The translations under genes and the position numbers were made by a program. A DNA stretch of 64,000 nt from Tetraselmis striata (Eukaryota > Chlorophyta > Chlorodendrophyceae > Chlorodendrales > Chlorodendraceae): the NCBI GenBank assembly GCA_006384855.1, contig VCJN01001894.1, forward strand, positions 101,775-165,774, given 5' to 3'. The notes under the pieces are model-generated. The model was not told the DNA's origin. It was given only the letters and a program-made list of their open reading frames with translations, and did not search any database. Of this stretch, positions 1-12,431 are shown piece after piece (within the stretch, counting starts at the first letter, position 1; each line of letters opens with the position of its first letter).

Positions 1-3000
1 GACACGGAGGACGAGGACGGCGTGAAGCGGGGGCGCGGCCCGGGCTTTGACCTGGGGGCGTCTGACGGCGAGGAGGAGGAGGAGCGCGATCCGGACGCCT
101 CGCTCGCCAGGTGCGTTGCGCGGCGGTGTGGGGCGCCCCCTCCCCCCCCCCCTCCCTTTGAGTCAAAATATCGGTGTGCCAGGCGCTCCCACCAACAACC
201 GAGCTGCTTTGCAACGGATGCGGTACTCCTGCGTCCACGTAACAAGCGCCCCATGCGCGCCACGTGCCTGCGGAATCGCCCCTGCCGCATCGTGGGCACA
301 ACTCATCATGACACTCCCTGGCACGGCTTGAACGGCTTGACGGCAATGCAATGCGGCATTTCGTCGCCTTGAAACGACCGCATCGACCCCCCCCCCCCCC
401 CCCCCCCCACTCTGGAGAAGCATGTGAAGACTTTCGTGGACAAGTGTAGTTCTGACCGCTGCGGAAATCGCGCGATGGATGATGAGATGTACGAAGTACA
501 AGCTGATCAGCGCGTCGGTGGCAATCTTTAATTTTCCCAGGCGGTGACGACGAGCTCTAATGCCTTGCCACCCTCCTACCGCATCCCGTCGTCGTCAGCA
601 GTTCAGCGCCGGTACTGGCACAACACGCGTCGAAAACGCCTGCAGTACTCGTACTAGTACAGCAGACGCGTAAAAGTGGCGAGTAATCGAGAATTAGACA
701 GCGATGTGACCCGTATATGATAATCGGTGGTCACTAGTTCGTTATATTATTGTCGATTTGATCCAAAGAATGACCCAACGTAACCAATTAACGTGAAGTA
801 ATCTGCAATCAATGAGCATTACAAACTCAAACAATGTGCTTAGCAATTCCCGTAATGGATTCGCAGTGCGACCGGGACATATCTGTCAGTTTTCTTTCAA
901 AATAATCCAAACTATCAGAATAGATATATTCTAATATACGATATGTAAAGTTGCCCAACTTCTATCCTAATGGACTAGTTAGTCTTGCTCAGGGATTCCC
1001 CCATGATTACGGGTGAGCAATGCCACGCCGTGCAGGTGCCGACTCACCTGACCCAGCATGAGAACCCTTCTGATAAGCCTCAAACATTGGGTCTGCATGC
1101 AACCGATAACAACATTCGCTACTATGTATAGTTCCGTTATAGTTTCATGTGGATTTGACCTCTGATAGGTAGGGCAGGATAAATCCGCGGTGTTCGTACA
1201 GCAGCCCACAAAAGTCTATGCATGTTTTTTATGGGTATGGTTTGGGGTTGGTCGCTTCTAGTCGGTAAACCCATGCATAGTCTACGCCGTTGCAGCCATT
1301 GCGAGGATAACCATGAAAGAGCGTGCACATGGTGTGCTAGGGCCAATTCGACGACGCGCGCGGCGCTGGTTATGCGGCACTACAAGTGTAACAAGTGCTG
1401 CACGGCCGGGCTGTGAACGGTGTGAGCGCACGGCACGCCGACATTTGGATGTAAAGAACCGTGTTTTTCCCCCATGGTCGCCGAGATACATGTGTTGGCC
1501 ACATACCCTAGGCCGCGCGGCGCATGGTTTGGAGTCTATGGTCAGCTAGCGGGCTGCATGCGACATTCGCAAACTGGCTGTTCGCCCCGCAAGAAGCAGT
1601 AATATTGCAATAACTTTTTTAATTCACAACGTTTCGACGTTTTAACGGATTGGACTGTAAATTAGTGTGATGGAAAGCCCGCGACTTGCGCTTTCCAACG
1701 CATTAATTTACAGCCCAATCCGATAAAACGTCGAATGTTATGGCCTGTCAAAGTTACCCCCCTGTTCTGGTATCCCAGCCAGCCCACTCAGTGTGGGTGA
1801 GGGCGAATGATGGGGGCATGTAATGTGCCCTTCCACGCAAACTCCCAGGCGCGAGGACCCTTGGATAGGTCTCCACGCCGCGCGGACCCCGTCATCATTT
1901 GGGCTTTTCCCTTTGGATGATGGGTGACATGTGTGACAACATGCGCGCAGACCTGTGCAGCTGTGGCGACATTGCTGCCGAGGGGGCCAGCCCGCGCTTA
2001 GCCTATGGTGCGGGCGGTATAAGCATGCACCAATGGAATCGAAGGCACTTTATGTGTACTACTTTCACCCAGTGAGGCGCGGCCAGCGGCGCTTATCTTG
2101 CAGCTTGGAAAATTGTGGGATGATTGGCCCCATCACGACGACGGGATTACTGGCACAATCTCATGGAAATGCCATGCATTGCATCGGTAGCGTGCATGGA
2201 TTGGGCTCATGCTCGGTCATCTTACAGCGCATGCATACGTCCACCCACCGACAGCGCGCGGGGATATGCGGCGGATGATAACTACGCCGCCAACAAATTG
2301 CCCCCTATTCATCGCCCGTTTTTTCTGTGGTTTTAGCCATGTGCCAAACAATGCCATTGCCGAAGAACAATTCTAAAAGTGCGATAACCGGGAGAAACGG
2401 CTGCTTCCTTGGCGTAAAAGGCTTGCATACACTTGATTACAACGCTCCATGGCCCCGTGGCCCCATGGCTTGGGCACCGAGGCGAGGATACGCGCGGATT
2501 TCTACGTGCAAGGACTTTTGTGGGCTGCTGTATTATCGCGTCGGCACCCGTACCAGTGAGAAATAATACAAAAAGGCCAGTAACAAATCCACCGCTGAAA
2601 GTGGCACAGTAGTACTAGTGATCTAGTGGTACTAAAAAATCAACACAGCAAGCCGCCCAAAAGCGGCCGCCCAAAAAGCGGCCCGTACTTGTACGGGCGG
2701 ACGCGGAGTTTAGGCGTTTGAGCGTATGTGTGTGTGGGGGGGGGGGGGGGGGGGGGACTGAATAGGTTGTCTTGCGGACTGACAGCTCGCTGCTGGCTGA
2801 CCCTGCTGCCCGCGCGATACACCAGGGAGGTTGTGCAGCAAGCGCGGACCGCAGGGGCCAGCGTGCTCGACGCCCTCGAGAAGGCGGAGCGGCTGTACGG
2901 CGACGCTGGCGGAGTACAACCCAGAGCTGCCGGCGGCGGCGGGAGCAGGCTCATGGAGAGGCTGGGCTCCGGGGGGGCGAGCGGCAGCGGCGCGGTGCCG

Positions 3001-4724
3001 GCGCCGCACGCAGTCAAGGTCGTCCGCAAGGTGACGCACCGACTCTACTCCCACGTTGAAGCTTGACGGCGACTGTATAAATGGAGCTTTCCCCTCCCTA
3101 CACACGCTGTTGCGTAGGGCGGACATTTCCGACTTGAGTTGCCGGGTATTTTCATGGCAGTGGTTTAAACGGGGATGCAACAGTGTTGGATGTTCCAGCT
3201 GTGGCCTTCAAATTGTCTTGCGGAATGCTTCAGCAATTTGTTTCTTGATGACCATATAAAGGGAGCGCCGGCTACCCAGGGCTTTCCGTAACTCGATCGC
3301 TGGCTAAACGGTCGCCATAGATAGACGCTGCAATAAGGGTTTCGCTGTTGCCAGTCATGTCCCGGGGTCGGAAAAAGTGCCAGGTATTTTGATTCCGATC
3401 CAGTGGTTTGGACGGCGATACAACAGTGTTGGATATTCCGTCACTGGCGTCCAATTACTCTTGCGGAATGCTTATTTTCGGCAATGTGCTTGATGACCAC
3501 AACGGAGCGTCGCCTACCCAGGGCTTTCAACAATATCTTATAAAATTATCTTACTGTATATTACCAAGTATTATTAAACAAACATTACTGATAACATGGC
3601 ATTATCAAATATATATTACATTGAGTATATCAATATTATATAAAACAATGATAACTATTGCGACAAGTAATATTTAGAGTAACCAGTTGTGACTCTATTA
3701 TTTTCTTTTTCTTTGGGCCGCATCCCTTGATGCGGAGCCTTGCATCCCACCTGTATCCATGTAGGCCGGGAGCTTGCAGCTCGGGAGCCTTCGCGAGATT
3801 GTCACGGGCCAAATTGCGCAGAACCTGAAGAGCAACCCCCGGGTGGCGGATCACCTCACGGTGGCGCAGATGGACGCGTTGGCTGCGGCCATGGAGGAGG
3901 TAATCATGCGGCACCGCTGTCTGCTCCCCGTGCGCCCTGCCTTCTTGCTCCTGTGTCTGTGTGACAATTATACATTTACCCGTCGTCACAGGTACACATT
4001 GTACTAGTACCGGTACACATTGTACAGGTACTAACTCGTAGTACATCGAGTATAATGTAGTGTGACAATTATACGAGTCGTACATCGAGTATAATGTCTG
4101 TGTGTGTGTGTGTCAACGAGGGTGGGCTCCGCATGAAGACTCGGTCCAGTGGATCCGCGCCACATGCGACGGCCACATCGCAACGAATTGCAATCTTCAA
4201 TGTTTGTTGGAGCAGGTGTATCGATGTTTATAGGCTGCATTACATTGTAGACGGCTGAATCCGGCCGATGCATCAGATAAAATGTCCGTTGATACCTTGA
4301 TATGTATCGTGCGAACCAGCCCGGGGTGGGATGTCGCTGTTTAGGCATTTACCAATGCCGTCAATGAAATGTCGGATAACCTCAAACTGGATCAAACGAG
4401 AACTATTTAAATATCGGTTCAAATCGTAATGTCGAAGTTTTGACAGCGAAAGACTTCACGGTTCTTCGTTCATCATGAAATCATGGTACCGAAAGCCATC
4501 ATGATTCATACCGCCAACCTTGATTCGGGCCCTCGGTGAAGCCGGCGTTGAGGAGACCAGGAGTGACTGCGTGCGCTTCGCTGCGCCGCCCCCCACCGCC
4601 GCAGGAGAAGTACCATGCCAGCGCAAGTAAGCCTGTATACAAGTCGCTCATCGTGGGTGTTAAGAAACACGCACTGCAGTGCAGTATGGCTGACCTGGAA
4701 AAGTACATGAACGCCGGGGCATAG
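1..4724 (+). CDS. Partial multi-exon gene, product not recognised
   Basis: The 5' part lies outside the window. Exon 1-110 is acidic and disordered (a run of Glu at 76-90) and ends at a GTGCGT donor in phase 2. A compatible later exon is 2826-3030, followed by 3780-3899 and 4605-4724 (TAG stop). The last two junctions are phase 0 with good AG acceptors, and the phase-2 join from 110 to 2826 also fits, although exons in between may have been missed. The 3780-3899 exon is a helical 40-residue segment (LREIVTGQIAQNL...). The last exon is basic and ends in a YMNAGA tail. No domain was recognised. The intron of about 2.7 kb holds a MITE copy, a hairpin and a poly-C tract. Inside 2826-3030 another frame also reads well, so an indel cannot be excluded. 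Existence as a gene is fairly likely; the exon set is tentative. Confidence 0.5.
387..408. repeat. Poly-C tract (22 nt)
   Basis: Uninterrupted C run in the first intron of the gene at 1-4724, 276 nt past its donor. It is one of many long G/C homopolymers in the window. Confidence 0.95.
815..985. repeat. Dispersed repeat, copy 1 (partner at 8315-8495)
   Basis: The two stretches share a series of blocks in the same order, including ACAAACTCAAACAATG, ATCTGTCAGTT, TCCAAACTATCAG and CATCCTAAT. They are diverged with indels. Both copies lie inside introns, of the first gene and of NOG1 respectively. No coding capacity. Confidence 0.75.
1035..1200 (-). mobile_element. MITE-like repeat copy (GGTGCCGACGC family)
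   Basis: It starts with GGTGCCGACTCACC and contains the family core GGGTCTGCATGCAACC, a CGCTA...TAGTTTC block and TTGACCTCTG...GGGCAGG. The right end is degraded. It lies in the large intron of the first gene. Confidence 0.65.
1628..1740. repeat. Long inverted repeat / foldback hairpin
   Basis: About 48-nt arms separated by about 11 nt. The left arm, from the ACGTTTCGACGTTTT block to the GGAAAGC block, is answered by GCTTTCCAACGC through AAAACGTCGAATG. Mismatches are few. It lies in the intron of the first gene and looks like a small foldback element or the core of a MITE. Confidence 0.85.
2630..2692 (-). mobile_element. Solo 3' tail fragment of the 405-aa-ORF retroelement
   Basis: AAAATCAACACAGCAAGCCG followed by C-rich/AAAAGCGGCCC matches 60516-60548, directly downstream of the 405-aa ORF on the minus strand at 60.5 kb. 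I infer a truncated insertion or a shared 3' terminal sequence. Confidence 0.55.
3140..3530. repeat. Diverged tandem duplication (about 230-bp unit)
   Basis: Unit 1 (about 3145-3290) and unit 2 (about 3380-3525) share AGTGGTTT, CAACAGTGTTGGAT, CTTGCGGAATGCTT, TTGATGACCA and CTACCCAGGGCTTTC in the same order. It lies in the intron between exons 2826-3030 and 3780-3899 of the first gene. Non-coding. Confidence 0.8.
3955..4100 (+). repeat. Short AT-rich interspersed repeat (copy also at 40692-40803)
   Basis: Contains TGTGACAATTATAC, CAGGTACACATTGTACTAGT and ACTAACTCGTAGTA, all of which recur in inverted orientation at 40692-40803 inside the PAT element. This copy lies in the last intron of the first gene and carries a partial tandem duplication and a short TG repeat. 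Confidence 0.75.
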
Positions 4725-7095
4725 CGACGCCCCGGTGGTGATGCCATCCCGATGCAACCATGCACCAAGGCCAGCTCTTGGACATCAAGCAGACATCAAC
4801 CGAGGACATTCGGCGCCTTGGCCCGAATGATCAAGAATCGTCACAAAAGGGTGGTCTGAACATCAACAGCATGACCCAATCTTGATCGCCCTGATGCATT
4901 TGATCTTGATCTTTGGTGGATACTAGATGCGAATCCATGTAAAGCATGGCGCCTTCTCCGAGCAACTTCCGATGCCGTGGAGGGAACGGCGACGACCTGG
5001 CGCCTCGACCATGGGAGTGGATGACGACGGGGGGGCGCAGCTGAAGAATCAGAGACCACATAGCCATCCATGCCGCAATATTAGGAAAGTGCCAACCTCT
5101 TTCGAACACGGAACGCGTTCTGTGACGTTGGTATCTCGCAAGGCAGCATAGAAACAATTCCACTAACCCTCAGCGTAAGTGACACCGCGTCAATAACATC
5201 GCATCCATCGCCGATCTAGTGAAGCTCGCCTCCCGCAAGCGGACGCCACCTGCTACAACTGTCTTGATGGCCAGACTGCTAAGTGAAAATCAATGCAAAA
5301 ATGGCTCGCGATCGGTCGGCTACATGTCCTCTCGAAATGAATATACCCACGAGAACTCGCGCTCGCGCCCTACGTAAACATAGCCCCCCTCGGCAACAAA
5401 CGCCCACGCGGTTGCATCCAAACAACGTCAGCAGCCGACAAATGACAGCAATACACTCCACGCATTCATTTCGGTGAGCGGGGGGTGGGGGAGGGGGGAG
5501 GGGGGGGGGGGGGGGGGGGGCTCAATCTGTTATCGGTCGGAAGGGGCCCGGTATGGGAGGGGGAGGGGTTCGGATATCAAGGAGGCACCGGCCGGCGGTC
5601 TGCGGATAGAACGTCACCAAGTGTACCCCATGGCGGACGGGCCGTACAAGCAACTGGACAGCTTGGGTGGCGGAGAGCAGCAAGTCGGCACGTTGTGCAT
5701 CAATTTCTCTTTCCGAAGTCGGCACTGTTTCAACAAGGCCGCACTCAATGGTGAGTAGGGGCGGAAGTACCTGTCCACCGCCGGGGAGCACGGCGCGTTC
5801 CTGAAATAACGCTGATATCATCGTGCTTCCCTCGTACTCGCCGCGAAGCGCTAATTGTAGTACTTGGTGCAGGACACCTCCCCACCAAATATCAAATTAG
5901 TATACGAGAATGAAAAATCCGCCGAGGTAGATCTCTGGCATCATCGAATTTATAGTAGCGGGCGGGGGCACATTTCTGCCGGGTATTAAAGTAGATTGTA
6001 GCTGCCACGAGTATACTTCTAAATAATTACAAGAACTATAATCAAAAGACTAGCGAATCATTATTATTTTATTAATGATTTCCACGGCGCACCTTGCGGA
6101 TGGTAAATCGGGGAAATAGCCAAATAATATAAATTTAGCGGTAGGGTTAATGAGTAATATAAAATAGTATATTGTATTCATCGCTTCTTTCCCGATATAT
6201 TCCTCTCGTGTGCTACACGTAGCAGTGCGCGAAAACTGGCTACCTGTACTATCTGCCGCAACTACGACCGGGCACGGGCAGTGCCCGTTCGGCTCAACGG
6301 GGGGGGGGGGGGGGGGGGGGGCACGCTCACGGCCTCATGTCCGACGAACCGAACGGGCACCACTACCTGCCCTGGAAACAGGCTTGGTCCGTAACATACC
6401 TCATAAGGATGATATATAAACCTTGACCTAGAGGTCAGGGGCTACAGGTAATCGCGAACAGAATGGTTAACAGGTTTGCCGCTGCTCAAAGGTTGCGACG
6501 AAACAACTAGTCCGTTAAGTCCATCACTACCGCCGGCGGTGCCAACTTTTCCGAAACGTGCCGCCATTTTCACCTTTATGGTGTGTAGCCACGATCAAGA
6601 GCAATTCAGAAAGACTTTCGAATCAGACTTCACGACTTGTGGTGAGCTATTGATGACGAAGGCTGGAGACATGAGGAGGGGGCGCAAAGCAAAGGGACCG
6701 TGGGAGGTCTTCCGATGTTCCGTCTCAATAAAGCAAGGCACCCCGCGGAGACGACACTGGTGGGGGCGGCAATCGTGGCGGTGTTTCTGGTTGGCCAAGG
6801 GTCATTGTTACATAATGAGAGCTATACGAGGGGGGGAGCTATCAGTTGGGCCGGGGGGGGGGGGGGGGGGGGGGGGCGGAGCTCGGGTGATCTCAACTCC
6901 AAGCTACGGTCGACTGGTTGCAGCCTCCGGTCGTTGAGATGTCGGCGGCAACCCAAACGCATTCCCACAAACACTGGGTGACAATCGCAGCCGGGTGTAC
7001 TGAAACAAAGCGCAGAGCTTCGCGAGCTGCTGCCGCGATGGAGGCAGCGACGACGACGGGGACAGGGCGCCGGGGCGCCCGGGAGGGTTGGGAGC
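4725..7095. other. Intergenic region between the first gene and NOG1
   Basis: No convincing complete gene. It carries poly-G runs at 5500-5520, 6299-6321 and 6853-6876. The stretch 5586-5752 reads openly on the + strand as about 55 residues ending at a GTGAGT donor, and could be an orphan exon or transposon scrap. A second open stretch, 6476-6937, is a weaker candidate. NOG1's 3' UTR must lie at the right edge, and TGTAA on the minus strand near 6808 is a possible poly(A) signal. Confidence 0.5.
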
Positions 7096-10000
7096 TTAGC
7101 GCCAGTCGGTCTTGCCCTTGCCGCGCTTGCCGGAGAAGAGGTGCTTGGGCTTGGGGTTGAGGATGACGCGGTCGCCCTCGCCCTTCTTGGCGTTCTTGTT
7201 GGCCTGGCGCCGCGCGACGTCGCCCATCTTGAGCGCCTTGTTGCGCATCGCCGCGTCGCGCAGCCCCTTGCCCTCCGCGGGCGCCGCCAGGCTGGCGCTG
7301 CGCCCGCGGCTCATGCTGCGCGCCTTGCTGCTGTGCACCCGCTTGACCGGCTCGCCGTCGCCCTCCTCCATCGGCGCCGACTTGCTGCGAGTCCGCTTGC
7401 GCCCCGTGCGGCTCGCCGAGCGCTCGCGCGCGCGGCCCACCGCGGCGCTCGCGTCCAGCCCCACCTCCGCCAGCGACGCCGCCATGTTGCCGGTCGTCGA
7501 CTTGCGCTCGCGGTCCGCCGTGCGCGGCAGCACCGACTTGTTCCCTGTCGGGGGGGGGGGGGGGGGGGGAGGGGGGGACGTTAGGGTTCCAGGTCTAGGG
7601 TGTTTGAGGTCAAGCGTTCCATACTGTTCCAACTAGACTGGGTACCGTACAAACACAAACGGTGTGCGGATACAAAAACCCCGTGAAGGCGGAAAAACTA
7701 TGAAGACGGAGAAGAAGACAGCAGATAAAGCAGAAGATAGCGACGCGAAGCAGGTGCCAAAAATGCATTAGCTTTTCTGGGGGGGCCACGGACCGTATTC
7801 AATTCAACGGTAAGTGCCGATAAACCAAAAGGACGAACATCTGACCAACCAGCAAATCACCAGTCCAGCCCGCGCTCCGGGGGGGGGGGGGGGGGGGGCA
7901 TCGCACCCGCGGTGGACTTCTTTAGGCGGTGGATGTCGACGATCTTCTTCTTCTTCTTGCGGATCGCGCCGAGCGTGGTCGCCTCGCGCTCGTCCAGCTC
8001 CTCCACGCCCTCCAGCATCTCGCCGTGCTCCGCCTCCCACGCCGACGCGAGCGCCTCCTCCTCGCGCTCCAGCGCCTCCAGCCTGCGGGACGACGGCGGC
8101 CACCATAAGGACGGTGGCCTTCAGCACACTACCTGATACCAAAAAGATATACACCTGAACGAATACAAGGAGCACGCCTCGTAACTAATTCGTACGATGT
8201 AGTTAACGTGTAGTTAACGTCATTTTATCGTTGTACATCGGCCCGCACTCCTGTATCGCTAACCACTTTCCTGCATACTTTTCCTGAGTAAATGGGCAGT
8301 TGCCCATTCATTCCTATAATACCTACAAACTCAAACAATGCACTTAATGCTATCCGAAATCGATTCGCAACACGGCCAACATGCATCTGTCAGTTCTCTT
8401 TCAAAACAATCCAAACTATCAGCACATTTTCTATTCTGTTTCAGTTCTACTCGATTCATAATTGCCGAACTTCCATCCTAATAGACTGCTTAGTCATATG
8501 CCACTCTGGGTATCGGTACGGTATAGCCTGTAGGGCCACCGCTTGCGCTCACATCGAGGCCTCCCTTCCGCTCGCTTGCTACCTAGCTAGCTCTTGAGCA
8601 TACGACTCTCGGCCGGCCGCCGCACGTACACCGTATGCACACAAAGCGCCTAAGCATGTGCGCTGCAGCCCGCGGACGACCGCGCGCTGAGTGCGCAGGT
8701 GTGGGGGCGATGGGGGTGGGGCGGGGCTCTCAGACACGCCGCCCTCCGGAGAGGGGAGGCGCTCAACATCGACAATCATCCAGTTGGGATTCAGACCGCC
8801 CGTCGAAAGGTTGTCGTCACAGAGGCGCCGGGGGTTGGGGGGGGGGGGGGCACAAAGGAGCCTCGCGCGTCACGCAGGCCGCACCCACCCGCCTGCCCCC
8901 TGACATCGGCAGCACGGCGCAGCGGCAGGGGGGGCGGGGGGGGGGGGGGGGGGGGGGTCGCACCTGGCGTCGATGTCGGGGTCCACAAAGTCGGCAATGT
9001 TGTGGCCGTCCAGGATCTCCGGCATGACGTCGTACTTCCACTCGTCGTCCTCCAGCTGGTACTGCTGGCGCATGTCCATGCTGTACACGCCGCCGCCGCC
9101 CGCTTCCTCCTGCGGCGCCCAGACAACCCCCCCCCCGCCGTCATTAGCCGGAGGAAAGCCCAAAGGATATTGGGGCGGGGAGGGGGGGGTGCGAGGGGAG
9201 AGGCAGCAGGCCGGCCGCACCTGGAAGTCCTTCTGCAGCTTCTTCCTCTCGCCCGCTTCGCGCCTCTTGCGAGCCGCCTCCACGCCTGCGTGGGTGAGAG
9301 GAGACAAACAGGAAGAGGAGGCCAGGGGCAGTGAGAGGAGAGGGGGGTTCAGAAGGGGGTGGAGGGATCAGACTGGGCCGGGGTCAATGAGGACACATGT
9401 GCCAGACGAAGCAGTGTCGGCATGGCATGTCGGGGCGCTGGCTGCAGGGCCGGCCGGCCGGAGGGGGGGGGGGGGGGGGGGGGTCGTCCCGGGTGGGCGA
9501 GGGGGCGCACCCGCAGGGATGCAGGGCGGACGCGCCACGGTGTCGCGTGCGGCAGGCATGGCGACGTGCATTCGGTTGATGACGTCGGGCATCTTCTTCC
9601 CGCGCAGCTTGCGCTCCACGCGGCTCGTCAGCAGCCGGTCGCACGCCACCTGCGTGGCCCGCAGGTGGCGGGACTCAGCTGGCGGCAAGGAGGGGGGGCG
9701 GTACCACCGTGGGCGCCTATGGACGTCGCCACTGGGTAAAGCTGAGGACAGGGAGGATGGCAGTGGAAGGAAACTCAAGGCGGGCGGGTGTCCTATATGA
9801 TGCTGGTGCCTCCCTGCTCCCGGTGGATGTCCCCCCCATGCCGCCCACCCTCCCGCGCCCATCAGACAAAGGCGCGGCCCCTTTGGCCCCCCCCCCAAAC
9901 CCCGCCGGCCTCCCCCCCCCCACCCCCCGGCCCCCCTCTCGCACCTGCTTGACGTCCATGACGCCCGCCTCCGTGAGCGTGCTCATGCTGAGCAGCGTCT

Positions 10001-11644
10001 TCTCCTCGTCCGCCATGTCCACCGCCGCGCCGCCGTGGATGCCGTGCGCCACGCGGTGCGCCTCCACGCCCATCTCCTCCACCAGCGCGCGGTCCTCCGC
10101 CGACAGCGCCTCCATCGCCATGCTGTCAATCTGCGCGCGCCCCGGGGGAGTGTGCAGCGGCACCCTCAGCGCCCCGCGCGATCGCTGGCGATTTTCCAAT
10201 ATGTGGTCCATGCTGAGCAACACCAGCGGGGTGGTCGTGCCCCACTGCTCAGGCTGAGTTGTTCTCAGGGCCTGCTACCAATTTTGATAAATTTAAATTT
10301 GAAAATTTCCAATTTTGGGATGATCGTCTCCATCTATGACGTGGGCGCTGCGCCCCTGCTTTGACCCGCAAGCAGACATCGGCCACTGTTGATGGCAACC
10401 AAGTGCGATGAAGGCGCACTTCTCCAGCCCGGCTGTGATGACCATCGATGCCAGCCACTGCTGCACCCTGACGACTGCTGCCCCCCCCCCCCCCCCACAC
10501 ACACACACACCCCCACCCTGGCCACCCTGCCCGCATCGCTCCTAGGACCTGAACGGCTCGAAGCCTAATGCGAGACCGTCCACTCATCCATCCCTCAAGC
10601 CGAACGAACGTCGTCAGCATGGCCTCCACCTCCCTGACGCATTCGCCACACCCAGACTAGCGGCAACACCCCCCGGCAATTCTCTGTCGCATGAAATCGT
10701 AGAGGCAGTCCGATGCCGGGACTTCAAGCGTAATTGCTTCTGCTCAGCATCTACCACCCCCCCCCCCTTGGGCTTCCTGTTGCCTGGGGCAATATGCCCC
10801 CCCCCACCCCCCAAAAAAAAAACATCCACCCATCACAACACACACACACACCTTTGGGGGGGGGGGGGGGGGGGCAATATTGCCCCAGGCAACAGGAAGC
10901 CAGAGGGGGGGGGGGGGGGGGGGGGTAGATGTTGAGCAGATGCAATTACGCTTGAAGTCTGGGCATCGGACTGCCTCCACGATGTGGGGAGGGGGGGGAG
11001 AGGGCACCTTGTTGGCGACGACGAGCACGGGCTTGTTGACAAACAGCGCCTTGATGCTGTGGAACAGCGCCGCCTGCTGCTTGATGGTGTAGCCGCACTG
11101 CTCGCTGATGTCCACGACGTAGAGCACCGCGGCGCGCAGGTGCGCCAGCGCCGTCACGCTCTGCATCTCGATCGTGTTGCGCTCCTCCAGCGGGCGGTCC
11201 AGGATGCCGGGCGTGTCGATGACCTGCCAGCGCAGGTACTTGTAGTCCATGTGCCCCACGTACAGGCTCTTGGTGGTGAACGCGTACGGCTGCACCTCCA
11301 CGTCCGCGCGCGTGATCTTGTTCATGAAGCTGCTCTTGCCCACGTTGGGGTAGCCGCACACCAGCAGCGTGCGCGTGTTGGGGTCGATGGACGGCAGGCG
11401 CGACATGTGCTGCCGCACCTGCTCCAGGTACGCCAGGCTGGGGCCCTGCTTCTTCATCATCGTGCACATGCGGCCCTGTCCAACGCAGGTGGTGGGGGGA
11501 GGGGGGGGGCGAAAGGGGGTCCAGCCAGGAGGTCAGAGGGCTGCATGTCACCGCCGCTCTGAGTGCCTCCTGGGCGCCGCCGAGTTGCCCGTCCTCATGG
11601 CTGCTGGAAGAACAGGGCAAAAGCAGGCAGGGCCAGGGAAGTGC

Positions 11645-11685
<41 letters not shown>

Positions 11686-12431
11686 AATGTGAAGAGGGGA
11701 GAGGGGGAGGGAGGGCTGTTTGCCCGCACCATGGCGGCGCGCTTCAGCTGCTTGCAGCGGTACAGGCTGTCGCCATACTTGAGCAGGCGCACATAGTCTG
11801 CGCAGAGGTGATGGCGGGCGAAGCGGTGCAGACGCTGTCAGCACCAGCATGCCAAGGTAGCACTGGGGAGGTAGAAGGGAGGGGGGAGGGGAGGAGAGGG
11901 GGGGTCGTTGGCGGCGCACCCTGGGACAGCTTGCCGATGATGTTGCGGGCCATGCTGAGCTGCCCCAGCGCCAGCTTGTAGTGGTCCTTGTCGTACAGCA
12001 CGTTGAGGAGGTCCGCGTAGAAGGGGTGGATATTGTCCACCTTGGGGAAGTCGTCCAGGATCTTGGTCAGCTTGTCGTACCAGGTGCTTGCGGTGAACTT
12101 CACCTTGCGCATGTAAAACTGGCGGATGCGCTGCACCGGCCAGCCTGGCACAAGGGGGGAAGGGGGCAAGCGCGAGCGGGGGAAGGGGGGTCAGGACATC
12201 GAGCCTGCTGGGCTAGCCGCCACCCCTCCGTACCCCCGCTCGCCTGTCTCGCGTCTCCCTGCCTGCGTGTCTGTCCGTCTGCGGCGTCTTCCGACGAGAG
12301 CGGCGGCGTCGGGCCTTACCATTGTGCACCACCGTGGGCGTCTGCCGCTGCGTCTTCGACAGCACGACATCAATGAAATCCTTATTCGTGGGCACCGCGC
12401 TGATAGTCTTGAAGTTGTACTGCGCCGCCAT
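7096..12431 (-). CDS. NOG1: Nucleolar GTP-binding protein 1, 60S ribosome biogenesis GTPase
   Basis: Orthologue of Nog1/GTPBP4, an Obg-Era-type GTPase that binds nucleolar and nucleoplasmic pre-60S particles. Exons: 12320-12431, 11920-12144, 11730-11797, 11008-11475, 9945-10130, 9511-9649, 9221-9285, 8964-9109, 7907-8082, 7096-7544. All phases join, giving 677 aa, the usual family length. The N-terminus [14 protein letters not shown] is typical. G1 is GYPNVGKSS and G3 is DTPGILDRP, both in exon 4. The G4 motif NKID is split by the exon 4/5 intron. Later family blocks INRMHVAMP and [20 protein letters not shown] are present, followed by a basic Ser/Arg/Lys-rich nucleolar tail ending GKGKTDWR. 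Several introns carry sense-strand poly-C tracts. Orthology is very secure; a few splice positions could shift by nucleotides. Confidence 0.96.
7550..7569. repeat. Poly-G tract (sense poly-C) at a 3' splice site
   Basis: On the NOG1 sense strand this is a C run ending five bases before the exon 10 acceptor (CGACAG), so it stands where the polypyrimidine tract belongs. Confidence 0.9.
7879..7898. repeat. Poly-G tract (sense poly-C) next to a 5' splice site
   Basis: On the NOG1 sense strand the exon 9 donor GTGCGATG is followed directly by this 20-nt C run. Confidence 0.9.
8315..8495. repeat. Dispersed repeat, copy 2 (partner at 815-985)
   Basis: Lies within NOG1 intron 8 (8083-8963). It shares the ACAAACTCAAACAATG, ATCTGTCAGTT, CCAAACTATCAG and CATCCTAAT blocks with 815-985 in the same order and orientation relative to the + strand. 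Confidence 0.75.
8936..8957. repeat. Poly-G tract (sense poly-C) next to a 5' splice site
   Basis: The NOG1 exon 8 donor reads GTGCGA on the minus strand and runs straight into this 22-nt C tract. Confidence 0.9.
10856..10925. repeat. Two poly-G tracts around a repeated TGCCTGGGGCAATAT motif
   Basis: G runs at 10856-10874 and 10905-10925 lie in NOG1 intron 4. The stretch 10735-10812 and its neighbour 10874-10950 are inverted partial copies (TGCTTCTGCTCAGCATCTAC and GGGCTTCCTGTTGCCTGGGG reappear in reverse complement), which makes a foldback structure inside the intron. Confidence 0.75.
11649..11680. repeat. (GT)n microsatellite
   Basis: Perfect GT dinucleotide run in NOG1 intron 3 (11476-11729). 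Confidence 0.95.

Noticed and set aside
6476..6937. A 153-codon + strand frame as a gene
   Set aside because: It has no ATG at its start, runs into a poly-G tract and shows no recognisable domain or splice partner.
7112..7636. A 174-codon + strand frame
   Set aside because: Antisense of NOG1's last exon, whose minus-strand protein ends with the conserved family tail.
8699..9800. Long + strand frames with poly-Gly across poly-G tracts
   Set aside because: They overlap NOG1 exons 6-8 in antisense, and the Gly runs come from intronic homopolymers.
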